From NCBI GenBank assembly GCA_032433595.1, contig JASWJB010000050.1, positions 62,001 through 126,000 on the forward strand: a stretch of DNA of 64,000 bases. Reading direction: 5' to 3'. The position numbers and the translations under genes are program-made. Below the pieces are notes generated by a model that saw only the letters and a program-made list of their open reading frames with translations, searched no databases and had not been told where the DNA came from. Every line of letters begins with the position of its first letter. The stretch's first letter is position 1. Origin of the DNA: Conoideocrella luteorostrata. Taxonomy: Eukaryota > Ascomycota > Sordariomycetes > Hypocreales > Clavicipitaceae. Shown here one piece after another: positions 1-9,772 of this stretch.

Positions 1-1168
1 AGCCGCCAGCCCTGCTTCAATATCGGTGCAAGTGCTGCGTGCAATGGATGCGCGATGCGACATGGGATGGGATTGGTCAGGATGAAGGAAACCAAGACTT
101 TGGCAGAGCTCAAGGCAGAGTCAGCCGTCAGTTGTCAGTCGTCATGACTGCTGCATTGTGTCCTCCGTACCGTCATTTCAATTCGGTCTCGTCTCGTGCC
201 GCGCTGCCGCTTGCGAACTGGCTCAGCTCAGCACTCCAAACGCCGAACCAGTCTTCAGCACGCCAGTTCACGACCCTGCAATTCCCCAGCTTTCATCTGC
301 ATCTACCGAGTAGAAACGGAGCACCATTATCATCGATCTTGGTCGTCTATCTCCATTGCCCCAGCCGTCACGAACGGGACCCCAGCATCTATGGAATGCT
401 CCGTATTTCTATCTATCCTCATCCCACTCGGACCCACCGCAGTCTTGCCATCGAGCTCGATTAGCCGTACCCAATCTTGTTGCATGTGGCTCTGCGGTCC
501 GTCGTCTTCATCTCCGATGCTGTCATCGCGGAGTATCAGAATCTCCATGCCAGCCCACCGCGCGTGACAGGCTAACAGCAAGGAAACAGGCAAGCAAGCC
601 TTACACAGAGTTGCATGGCTCGCTTCCATGACACGCAGCTTACTCCGTACACTGCACTGCACTGGACAGGGGGCGGAGGGCGTCGGCGGGGAATCGTCCA
701 GGGGAGGGGGGGGAGCAACTTTGCATCTGTTGTATCTTATCGACAGCGTCTAGATATTCATCCAGCCCCAAGCCTCGTGAACTACTAGCCCATTGCGGAG
801 CAACTATTTAGCCTGCAGTAATCGGCGCATAGGTGATGGCAAGCTCCCTCGCACACAGTTTGGGTCCGTTAGCCCCAGCTCCTCGCCTGCATTTGACAGG
901 GACGGGACGCCTCCTCGACTTCTGGGCCCTCGTGGAGCTTGGCTCATGGAACTCAAAATGGAGCTCTGGAGCTCCGCCGCTCGTGGGCAGATTGACGGAA
1001 CTACATACGGAGTAGATAAGGGACCGGCTGGTCCTTCTTCGGCGTCACCCGAACATGGAGTCTGCGGCTTTCCTCAGACCATGACTCCTGCCCAGCGCTG
1101 CTGGCCTTTCTCCTATTAAAGCATCGCACTGTCGAAAGAGAAAGGCTGTGCGCGCGTGTCCTCGTTCT

Positions 1169-1203
<35 letters not shown>

Positions 1204-1261
1204 CTCGTTTCGTTCGTCACATACTGCCCTTCTTCCCGAGTCGCGCGCCCGCCTTATTGCG
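1..1261. other. Intergenic region and 5' leader of the permease gene
   Basis: I see no convincing gene. Open frames on both strands lack an ATG or any recognisable protein. One copy of the dispersed TACTCCGTAC motif lies at 641-650 and an inverted copy (TACGGAGTA) at 1006-1014. A (GTC)10 microsatellite lies just before the permease start. Confidence 0.6.
1171..1200 (+). repeat. (GTC)10 trinucleotide microsatellite
   Basis: Ten GTC units in a row sit about 60 bp upstream of the permease ATG. The repeat is in frame with the permease and would encode poly-Ser. No ATG precedes it in that frame, so it most likely lies in the 5' leader. Confidence 0.9.
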
Positions 1262-3000
1262 ATGAAGCCCGCAACATCACACGTCTCCTCCTCCAACATG
1301 GACACTCGACGTCTCTCGGCCAGCGATGCTGCTGACCAAGCCCTCGCCAATCTCGGCTACAAGGGCGAATTGCCCAGAAACCTCAGCATGATGAGCATTC
1401 TCGGCCTGTCCTTTGCCATCATGGCTGTGCCATTTGGCCTCTCCACCACCATATACATCACCCTCTACAACGGCCAGTCCGTCTCCGTCCTCTGGGGCTG
1501 GGTCCTCGTCTCCCTCATCTCCATCTGCATCGCCTGCTCTCTCGCCGAGATTTGCGCCGTCTTCCCGACCGCCGGAGGTGTATACTACTGGTCTGCCATG
1601 CTGAGCACGCGCAAGTGGGCTCCCGCCGTGAGCTTCGTCGACGGCTGGCTGACCCTGGTGGGCAACTGGACCGTGACGCTGTCCATCAACTTCTCCGGCG
1701 CGCAGCTGATTCTGAGTGCCATTACCATCTTCAATCCCGATTATTCGGCCAACCAGTGGCAGACGGTGCTGTGCTTCTGGGCCGTCATGCTGGTTTGCGC
1801 CCTGGTGAATGCCTTTGGGTCGAGGTACTTGGACCTGATTAACAAGATTTGCATCTACTGGACGGCCGCGAGCGTTCTTATTATTCTTGTGACCCTGCTG
1901 GCCATGGCCCCCGAGAGGCATTCCGGTGCATATGTCTTTGGTCATTACGATCCCTCGGCTAGCGGCTGGCCGTCTGGCTGGTCATTCTTTGTCGGTCTGT
2001 TATCGCGTGAGTAGCCCTTATCCCACATGGGATTCCCGTAAAATAATGCATCAGCTGTGGACTCTAAGCTGACATCATGTTGTTGATGTTGTTGATGTTG
2101 ATAGCCGCCTACGTATTAACCGGCTATGGCATGGTGGCTGCCATGTGCGAAGAGGTCCAAAATCCGGAGCGTGAAGTCCCCAAAGCCATTGTGCTCTCCG
2201 TTGTCGCCGCCGGCATCACGGGCGTCATCTACATCATCCCCTTGCTCTTCGTGATCCCCGATATCGCCATGCTGCTCAAGGAAGCCCAACCCATTGGCTT
2301 GCTGTTCAAGACGGTCACCGGTTCTGCCGCAGGTGGCTTCGGTCTGCTGTTCCTGATTCTTGGCATCCTCATGTTTGCCGGCATAGGCGCCTTGACTGCC
2401 GCCTCCCGCTGCACCTACGCCTTTGCCCGCGACGGAGCTATCCCCGGGTACCATTTGTGGTCCAAGGTCAACAAGACCCTAAACATGCCTGTGTGGGCTC
2501 TTGTTCTGTCCACCGTTGTCGACTGCCTCCTCGGCTGCATCTACTTTGGATCCATCTCCGCCTTCAACTCCTTCACTGGCGTCGCAACCATCTGTCTGTC
2601 CATGTCGTACTGCGTTCCCGTGCTCGTGCTTCTCGTCCGGCGCAGAGAGGCGGTCAAGAACTCTCCATTTTCGCTTGGCAAATTCGGCACCGTGATAAAC
2701 GTCATCTGCGTGATATGGATCGTCTTTGCCGTTGTTATTTTCTGCATGCCAGTCTATCTCCCCGTTGACGCCACGTCCATGAACTATGCTTCCGTGGTGT
2801 TTGCAGGCTTTGCTGCCATCGCCGTGATATGGTACATTGTCTTTGCGCGCCGCAACTTCCACGGTCCACCTGTTCTGACCAAGGATGAGTTTGAGCCCGG
2901 CGTTGGCATCGGCGTTGTGCATCACGGAGCTGAGGCGAATGTGGGAACCGGCTCCGAGACACCTGAGCTACCTTCAGAAAAGACCAACAGAGCTGATTAG
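1262..3000 (+). CDS. APC-superfamily permease (amino acid/choline/GABA type)
   Basis: Two exons (1262-2006, 2105-3000) give 546 residues. The 98-bp intron begins GTGAGT, has a CTGAC-like branch site and ends in AG; splicing yields the junction LLSPAYVLTGYG. About twelve hydrophobic segments span most of the protein. Family-like stretches include GELPRN near residue 40, FPTAGGVYYW, the NPEREVPKAI loop in exon 2, and SRCTYAFARDGAIP. This matches the fungal amino-acid/choline/GABA permease family (UGA4/HNM1-like), which imports small nitrogen compounds across the plasma or vacuolar membrane. The substrate cannot be read from sequence. I chose the ATG at 1262; an in-frame ATG at 1298 is also possible. 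The tail of about 40 residues is hydrophilic. Confidence 0.88.
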
Positions 3001-3309
3001 TTGAAGCCATTTGTTAATTTGTATGTTAGCGTGTCTTAGTTATATAACCATACAATGTTAAAATAGTCACCCGAGTATTTATGGGGCATTCACAAAGATG
3101 ACTATGAATTTCCTGTGTTTTAGAGCTTCATATGACCAGAGAACCCTTTTCTTTTTCCTTTTATTATCCCCCACACCCAGAAACTCCCCATGACAGTGAA
3201 ATCTCTTGTGTATATTATACCCTTTTTTTTGTTCCTTTTTGTTATCCTCCCCCTTCCCACTCCTCTTAAAACCAACAACCAGAGAACTCCCATGATCGAT
3301 TATATATTT
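3001..3309. other. Convergent 3' intergenic region
   Basis: The region lies between the ends of the convergent permease and HET genes. It is T-rich, with an ATTTATTTT-like AT content and a run of eight T near 3225. These presumably hold the 3' ends and poly(A) signals of both genes. Confidence 0.5.
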
Positions 3310-5160
3310 TCATTCCTGCCTCCAATCCGCATTAAATAGGTGCACCTCGTAATACGTCCTGAAGCGATACGTCGCAGCCCTGAATCGGACTTGTATCTTC
3401 GCCCCACCAGGCGGTTGATGATAGTCTTTGAATTCCTCGTCAGCGGCGATAGCGGCGGCACACATCTTCTTCTCGTTGTTCTCGTTGTTCTCGTTGTTCA
3501 AGTCGCTGCTGCTCCATTCGCCTTCAGAGCCATAACGAAATGCCCACCACGGCTTAAGATAGCCCGCTGGCGTGCCGGCAGGATTAGCAGGCAGGGAAGC
3601 CAGCCCTACCACCAGGTAGGGATCTCTGTACGACGGACTCGGCAGGATCTGGTTCTGCGGCGACGGACCGCTATCATCCAGCCCTGCCCGAAACGCCATT
3701 TTGAGGCGTCCTACGACGGCCCTCCCCTTCAGGGTCTTCACGTCTATAAACTGTGCCTGTCCGTTCTCCTGACCCTCCTCCTCTGCGGCCGTGACGTCCA
3801 CAAAACAGAACTGGCTGGTTTCCCCCCTATTATTGAGAGTAGTAACGTCCTCCTCCGGCTCGTCTTTCTCATTCGCGGCCGCGTCTACACTCATGGTCTG
3901 CACGTGTACATGTCCAGCCATAGCTACCGGTCCACGATTCGACCCTACCATCCATTCAAACGGCAGGGACTGCGACGTCTGGATACAAAACCCGGCGACG
4001 GGGTCGGACGCCCGGGGTTGAGACCTCACGAAGATTTGCGAAATGTTGGCACGAGACTCCTCCCGTGTGCTGCTTGGCGCTGTGTCCGCGCCAGAGAGGA
4101 GAAGAAGAGCGGCATGGGGCCGGACTCGCGCATACTGCTCCTCGAAATCAGATAGCTTCTGCAATGTCACCGTGAAGACGCCACGTTCGGGATGCGAGCA
4201 GTTCAGCGCGGCAGTGAAGAGCGTTCCCGACCGGTCATTCTCCAGAGGCTGCAGGGCCAGAGCTATCCGGAGTCCGTGGTTTGTAATCTCCGTGGGTTGT
4301 CCGTAGCGATAGGCCTTGAATCGCGGGATGGTCAGCTCGCTCGAGCACTTGAAGCATCTCGGCGAAGGTGCCAGGAGGCCCCAGTACGCCTTATCCCTCT
4401 CCCTCTCATCTGCGTCGTTGTCGTCGGTATCTGCTTCCTCGACAGTCCACGCAAATATGCTTTCGTCGTCTGAAGCCCGAACAAACTCTTCTTGAAGCCT
4501 CCGGAACGCCCTCTGCGAGCCTTCTCCATACAGAAGCGGCATATTGACGTTTAGGAGCCCCATCAGCGAGTAGGCCATATCTTCAGGGCGCGTGGTATCC
4601 CGACACGCCGCCCAGGACAGCTTGTTGCACGCGGGGACCGCATCCAAGCGTACCGCCCCCGCGAGAACAGCCTCGGACAGCCCCGTGATGGAGCTGAGCA
4701 GACTCTTGAGCTGGGCCTTGGAGCCCAGCACCCGCCACTCCCTGTTGAAGAATTGCACGCTCTTGGGCGCGACCAATTCCTGCAGCGTCCAGCCTCGACG
4801 GAACCACTCGCTGAGCTGGAGGTCGTCCACGGTGTCCACGTCCCATAGGTACGCCAAGCATACTTCCGCGGCTTGGTACCACGAGAACATGGAGTTGATT
4901 GCTTCGGACAGCTCCGCGCTGCTGGTCTTGTCGATGCAGCAGGTGTCAAGCCAGATGTAGGAATAGCCGCTGGCACGGGCTACCCCGGCACTGGCCTGGA
5001 GCTTATCGTATCCGCGGAGCTGCCGGATGCTGTCGTGCTGCTGGAGGGCTTGAAAGGTGACTTCTTCATGTTGCTGCCATCGGTGGGAGAGGACGGCGTA
5101 TGGGGGAGGCGAGCTGGTGAAGAGCTCTAATTGGAGGGTGGTGGTGTTGAGGAGCCTCAT
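3310..5160 (-). CDS. HET-domain (heterokaryon incompatibility) protein
   Basis: A single exon encodes 616 residues. The start at 5160 gives the family-typical N-terminus MRLLNTTTLQLELF; an upstream in-frame ATG at 5193 would add 11 residues. The HET domain runs from about residue 20 to 230. Its hallmarks are YAVLSHRW, GYSYIWLDTCCID, AINSMFSWYQAAEVC, RRGWTLQELVAP and the closing EDMAYSLMGL with LLYGEGSQRAF. In the family this domain triggers cell death after fusion of incompatible hyphae, and most genomes carry many paralogues of unknown partner. The C-terminal 380 residues show no NACHT, WD or ankyrin repeats that I recognise, so the protein is HET-only. It is convergent with the permease. 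Confidence 0.9.
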   Translation of the reverse strand: MRLLNTTTLQLELFTSSPPPYAVLSHRWQQHEEVTFQALQQHDSIRQLRGYDKLQASAGVARASGYSYIWLDTCCIDKTSSAELSEAINSMFSWYQAAEVCLAYLWDVDTVDDLQLSEWFRRGWTLQELVAPKSVQFFNREWRVLGSKAQLKSLLSSITGLSEAVLAGAVRLDAVPACNKLSWAACRDTTRPEDMAYSLMGLLNVNMPLLYGEGSQRAFRRLQEEFVRASDDESIFAWTVEEADTDDNDADERERDKAYWGLLAPSPRCFKCSSELTIPRFKAYRYGQPTEITNHGLRIALALQPLENDRSGTLFTAALNCSHPERGVFTVTLQKLSDFEEQYARVRPHAALLLLSGADTAPSSTREESRANISQIFVRSQPRASDPVAGFCIQTSQSLPFEWMVGSNRGPVAMAGHVHVQTMSVDAAANEKDEPEEDVTTLNNRGETSQFCFVDVTAAEEEGQENGQAQFIDVKTLKGRAVVGRLKMAFRAGLDDSGPSPQNQILPSPSYRDPYLVVGLASLPANPAGTPAGYLKPWWAFRYGSEGEWSSSDLNNENNENNEKKMCAAAIAADEEFKDYHQPPGGAKIQVRFRAATYRFRTYYEVHLFNADWRQE

Positions 5161-5562
5161 CTCTTGGCGTGGTGAGCGAAGCAGAAGAGACAATGATTTG
5201 ATCTCCTGGCTCTTTGTTGTCCATGAAACGGTGTTGACGGTGCATAGAGATGAAACAGATGCGTGTAGTATATCGATTGGGGTTGCGGTAATTAATCAGA
5301 CAAACTAGCGCTCATGCAGGATGCGGCAGGCTACATTACATCTACATGCCAATTGTGATTGTATGACAAAGCGGCACTTTTGTGGGCAAGCCTACATCCT
5401 GTTTACTTTGCAACTAGGTTAAACTCGTATATCAATGGCCGTCAATTGGCCACTCGCCACGGGGAGGGATATCTATTCATAGTCAAAATAGTCCTATATA
5501 CCAAAAGACCTTTGTATTTTGTTTGTCAGAACTCCATGGCATATCTTCATTTCACGGCCCCC
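5161..5562. other. Intergenic region between the HET and RRB1 genes
   Basis: This is the promoter side of the HET gene and the 3' flank of RRB1, both on the minus strand. It is AT-richer than the flanking coding sequence. I see no further features. Confidence 0.5.
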
Positions 5563-7155
5563 TTATACGCTAATTGTTCGGAACACGCTAAACTCCTCAC
5601 CCGTCGCCACCAAACTTCCAGTAATCTGAGGATGCCAGTGAACCTCCTTGGCGTCCTTGAGATAATGCACAAACAAAAGCTGGGGCGGCACGTCCTTGAC
5701 GCCACCCGTATCTTTGCTCTCTTCGTCGTCCAACTCAACGGCAAGGTCCCACAGAGTGACAGTGTTATCGCCAGCGGCCACAGCCATGATGGAGTCATCA
5801 GTAGGGTGCCACTCCAGGCTGGTAATTTGCTCTTTGTGGAAGTTGAAACTTGCGAGCGGTTGGGGCTTGTCCGCGTTGTCCTTCCATTGACGCAAGTCCC
5901 AGACTCCCCAGGTGCCGTCATCCGCTCCAGTGGCAAGTAAGTGGCTGGTTTGGCGAGACCATGACATAACATTGATGTCGTAGTTGGAGACCTGGACGGT
6001 GATGGCAGGCTTGCGAGACTTGGAGCGGATGTCCCAGACACGGACGGTTCCGTCACTGGACGCCGAAGCAAAAACGGACTGTTCTGATGGTGACCACTGG
6101 ATTTCTTCAACACTGCCGGTGTGGCCTTGGAAAGGTCTGTTATCCGTGACCCAGCCGCCACCATCAGTTCGCGTAGTCACGTAGATGAGACCATCGTTGT
6201 CGCCGGTGAGGAGCTTGCCGCCGGGGACGGTGGGAGACCAGTCCACGGCGTATCCCTCGGCCTTGTGCGCGCGAATGGTAGAAATTGGCTTGTTCTGCTG
6301 AGCTGTGATGGTGGTTCCGGGGTTATCGAAGGAGGCCAAGTGGGGAGTCACGTCGTGGATAAAGACGTTGGTTGATTCGGTCATGGTGGCAGTCAAGGTG
6401 GTTGCGGGACGTCCGGGCTCGTTGTTGGGGATTTGGTGCGCGCGAATGCGGTTGGTGGTTGAGTTGAGAGGAATCGATCTGCTCTCCAAGATGGGGTCGG
6501 CGTCTTCGTCGTCTTCGTCGTTGTCGGAATCCTCCTCGTCCTCCTTGTCCATTCTGCTGAGTCCGCTAAACTTGTTCACCAGCAGCTGGTTATCTGAAGT
6601 CTTCGCGCTCTCGGCTTGCGTGCCGGCAACCATGTACATGGTGGCAGGGTAAGCCTTGCGGTTGTCTCCAAGCGAGTCACGAACTAGATCGAATGATAGG
6701 CAGGGCCATGGAGTGCTCAGGTTGTGCAACATCTCATATGTAGATAGATCCGGCGCTAGTGTTTGTCCTGGTTCTAGTTTGTTTCGTCCGACGATAAAGG
6801 TTCCCTGATCTACTTCCATCGCGCCTGAGGGTGGAGCAAAAAGAATATATGAGCTATTGTCTCAAAAGCGTGCCTGTCTAGTCTTTGCGACGCAAAGGCC
6901 AAGAGCAACCTTCCGGTAAGACTTCAGTCGTCACCAGCGCATAGGAATCATCTTACCAGCTTTTTCTTCGGCCTCGCGCTCGGCATCAGGTCTTCCATCC
7001 ACGCCGGCCTCGAAGATTTCATCCTCGCTCTCAAACTCATCCTCGAACTCGTCTTCAAACTCGCCCATTTCCCTGTCGTCAATGTCCATGGCCTCTGGGC
7101 GATCGCCACCCTTGAGCGGGCCACTGCCATTCTCGTCGGCGACACGTTTTGACAT
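5563..7155 (-). CDS. RRB1: Ribosome assembly protein RRB1 (GRWD1-type WD40)
   Basis: Two exons (7155-6957, 6824-5563) with a 132-bp GTAAGA...CAG intron give 486 residues; the junction reads EEKAGAMEVDQGTF. The N-terminus is highly acidic (EFEDEFEDEFESEDE). It is followed by the histone-binding-like segment TYEMLHNLSTPWPCLSFDLV, a second acidic stretch (DKEDEEDSDNDEDDED), and WD40 repeats containing VRVWDIRS, WGVWDLR and VTLWDLA. This order is diagnostic for yeast Rrb1 and human GRWD1. These nucleolar chaperones bind ribosomal protein uL3 and deliver it to early 60S particles. Length is close to the yeast protein (511). Only the exon 1 and exon 2 boundary was inferred. Confidence 0.93.
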
Positions 7156-7525
7156 TTTGAGGTGAACAGCTTTTCTCGACTGTGTCTTCGCAGAGCTGGA
7201 TTTTGTTTTGCGGAAATTGGGGGGGTGCTTTCGATTCGATTTTCAGGGTCTCCCCTCGGCCTGGTTCGTCTTAATTGAATACCGATTGCTCTCTTGGAAA
7301 ATTCGAGGTCACAACAAATTATGTCCAGTTTTCAAGCGATAAGGGCTTATCGGCGCGGTAGGAGAATAATTTTTTGGCCCCTCCATCAAAATTTCCCAAC
7401 TTGCTGGGACCAGCCCCTCATGAAAGTGGCGGTGCGGAGGCTTCCTGTGGCGGTGTGCCCGCTGGGGTTGGTCCAGGCACCCGGGTGAACACCCATGACA
7501 CGACCATCGTAAGCTTCGATTATCA
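7156..7525. other. Intergenic region upstream of RRB1
   Basis: This stretch is the RRB1 promoter side. An imperfect inverted repeat (GGGACCAGCCCC near 7405 against GGGGTTGGTCCA near 7459) lies before the transposase remnant. I could not show that it is a transposon terminus. I see no gene. Confidence 0.4.
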
Positions 7526-7825
7526 ATGCCTTCAAATATTAATGGCGAGGTGACCCAGGCAGTATATATTGAAGCTATTACTGAGGGCTATATCGAGAAG
7601 GAATTGCTCGATAAGAGTGTTCAATTTATCCTTGAAGAAGGCGGCGATTCCAGCCACGGACCGAGCCAGAAGAATCCAGCTAGAACCTGGAAGGAAGAAG
7701 GTTGGCGCAATCTATCGCAAGAGACTATTAATGGTTGGATTGAACCTATGCCCACACGACCAAAATATGTGATAGAATTGAACGGAAAACGCATAGCACT
7801 TTATTCTATTAAACTAGCCAGCTAA
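7526..7825 (+). pseudogene. Internally deleted Tc1/mariner-like DDE transposase remnant
   Basis: A 99-residue open frame joins two separate parts of a fungal Tc1/mariner-type transposase. Residues 14-56 (YIEAITEGYIEK, FILEEGGDSSHG, NPARTWKEE) match the region around the second catalytic Asp, which in the family reads EEDGDSGHG. Residues 57-99 (GWRNLSQETINGWIEPMPTR) match the C-terminal end. The roughly 45-residue segment between them, which holds the DLSPIEN block and the third catalytic residue, is missing. By that alignment the second catalytic Asp is Gly39. No N-terminal DNA-binding region was seen upstream. The protein cannot be an active transposase. The family match rests on memory of consensus motifs. 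Confidence 0.7.
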
Positions 7826-8621
7826 TAATATTAATTTTCATCAAATTCCGACTTCAAATGTGATGGCTGTGACCAATCTCAATTGAATGATGTTGCTTTT
7901 CGTGGAACGCGTGCCTCCTAAGAACCCGCCAGGGTATGCAGTAACTACGCAAACGCTCGCACTCAAGTACTGCTCCGCACAGCGCCGTACGACGCTAAAA
8001 ATCACGTCACGGCGCCTGACAAAGCAGTGCCGCAGGGGCTGGAGGCTTCTACGGCCCGGCTGTCGGTTGTCGGCGCACAACTGGAATCCTCGAGTTAACG
8101 GCGCTCCGAATTGTCTTCTCAGCCTATTACGGAGTACATGGGCAATAATAAGGCCCGTCCCCATTTGTAATCCGACCGTGTTTTCCATGGCAGTCCCGAT
8201 GTCGAACGCCGGGAAGCTTCCAAATCGTTGCGCCACTACTCCGTAACTAGCGCAGCGCAACACATATATAAACAGATTGTAGCCATTTCGAAATATTCGA
8301 CACGCGTCATAAAGACAGAGACGATAAATCTTGTACTCCGTACACGAAAGACCAAAAATATCTCTGTAAAGACTTCAATACCGTCGACCGGATCGATCCC
8401 TGCCCATACTCGTCACACATTGACCGCGACCGCATTTCGGACAACAGTCTGTGTCTAGCCCAGCACCAAAACTCGCAAAGTAGACGCTACAAGATTGTAT
8501 AATACGTTATCCAGCCCCCACCTCGTCGGCCGTATTGTAAAACTTCTCAATTCCCAAAAACTTCACCAAGTGCCAACAGCCCCATTCCGAAAACTCATCA
8601 CTCAACCCGCCGGCCGTCACC
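7826..8621. other. Intergenic region and thioredoxin promoter
   Basis: Three copies of the dispersed ACTCCGTA/TACGGAGT motif lie at 8128-8137, 8237-8245 and 8333-8343. A TATATAAA box occurs at 8265-8272, and a C-rich leader precedes the thioredoxin ATG. I see no gene. Confidence 0.6.
8265..8272 (+). promoter_or_regulatory. TATA-box candidate for the thioredoxin gene
   Basis: TATATAAA lies about 350 bp before the thioredoxin ATG. The distance implies a long leader if it is used. No transcript start can be read from sequence. Confidence 0.35.
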
Positions 8622-9005
8622 ATGCCCGTCATAACCATCACCTCCAAGTCGCAATTCGACTCCCTCATCAAGTCCACTCCCTTCGTCGCCCTCCAAGCCA
8701 GCGCATCCTGGTGTGGTCCTTGCAAAGCCATCTCCCCCCACTTCGTCAAGCATTCCGAAAAGGGTATCGATGAGACCTTCGTCTTCGCCAAATTTGACAC
8801 CGACGATGTTCCCGACTTGGCCAGTGAGCTCGAAGTTCGCTCCCTCCCCACATTCTATTTCATCGAGAATGAAAACAAGGCAGATGCAACGAAGGTTACG
8901 GGCGCGAACCCTGGCGCGTTGAAGAAGACTGTCGAGGAAGTGGAAGAGAAAGCCAAGAAAGTGGCAGAGAATGCCAAGACAAACGGTGGCTCTGTGAGTT
9001 CTTGA
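8622..9005 (+). CDS. Thioredoxin
   Basis: The unspliced reading gives 127 residues with a thioredoxin fold of normal length. The redox motif WCGPC is at residues 30-34, the buried FDTDDVPDLA block and the cis-proline LPTFYF follow, and a helical Lys/Glu-rich tail (EEVEEKAKKVAENAK) ends the protein. It reduces protein disulfides in the cytosol with NADPH-thioredoxin reductase. The ATG at 8622 has a good context (GTCACCATGC). A GTGAGT donor lies at 8994, eight bases before the stop region. Splicing to an acceptor at 9151-9152 would replace the last residues (VSS) with LPTDEDF and end at 9176. I cannot decide between the two ends. Confidence 0.92.
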   Translation: MPVITITSKSQFDSLIKSTPFVALQASASWCGPCKAISPHFVKHSEKGIDETFVFAKFDTDDVPDLASELEVRSLPTFYFIENENKADATKVTGANPGALKKTVEEVEEKAKKVAENAKTNGGSVSS

Positions 9006-9772
9006 TCTTGGAAAGAATTCTCCTTCACTCTGCTCTGCTTCAATTAGCACATCAAATGCGCGTCTATCATTCCCGCGCACGTTGTGCATTGGCACGTCGC
9101 ATACCGACTCTGTGTCTGGTCTTTCATGCTGATGATACATTTCTATTGTTAGCTTCCTACCGACGAGGACTTTTAGGAAATCTGTCACAGCAACATACGG
9201 ACGAATAAACTATAAGCGGAAGGAAGAGAAGACCTGATGATGGATAGGTTCGCAGAATATATTCACAAGTAATCCTTAAGGAGAAAGAATGACTTCCGAG
9301 CTCCGGCGCAGCTTCGTGACGGTTTATATCAATTTACATGGATGGACTCATGGGTAGGTAACCTCGATGTGGTTAAAATTTTACGGAATTAGTTGAGATG
9401 GGAATAAAAAAATAAAAAAATAAAAAATAAAAATCTTTCTCAGGACACTTTGCGACGCATTATTTGAGGATGTGATGATGACTGTAATTTGCTTCTGTTT
9501 CCAATATGAAATTTGTTGGGAAGTAGCCTGTATGTGTGTAGATGGTTGGAAACGTTATTCATGTTGATATCATCAACAGGGTATACTGGCATAAAACGCC
9601 AGGAAATGAAAAGTAAATGAAAAGAGCCACCCTTTGCGAAGCAGCAGATACCTGACTCCACAGACAATGATGCATGCCCCGCTACATACGTTGTATTGCA
9701 AACTAATCCTCGTACCCATCTGCGGAATGCATATATCCAAATGGCGTAGCTCATACTGGGGACACTCGCCAT
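9006..9772. other. Convergent 3' intergenic region
   Basis: The region holds the 3' ends of thioredoxin and the WD40 gene. An A-rich AAAAAATAAAA-type tract at about 9405-9433 resembles poly(A)-signal sequence. A possible terminal exon of thioredoxin (9153-9176) would lie here. I see no other gene. Confidence 0.5.

Noticed and set aside
330..629. Minus-strand frame of about 99 codons near the left edge
   Set aside because: Not recognisable, overlapped by other equally long frames on the plus strand, and no splice evidence; may be chance.
1148..1261. N-terminal poly-Ser extension of the permease
   Set aside because: The frame upstream of 1262 begins without an ATG (GTG at 1148), so the (GTC)10 tract most likely lies in the 5' leader.
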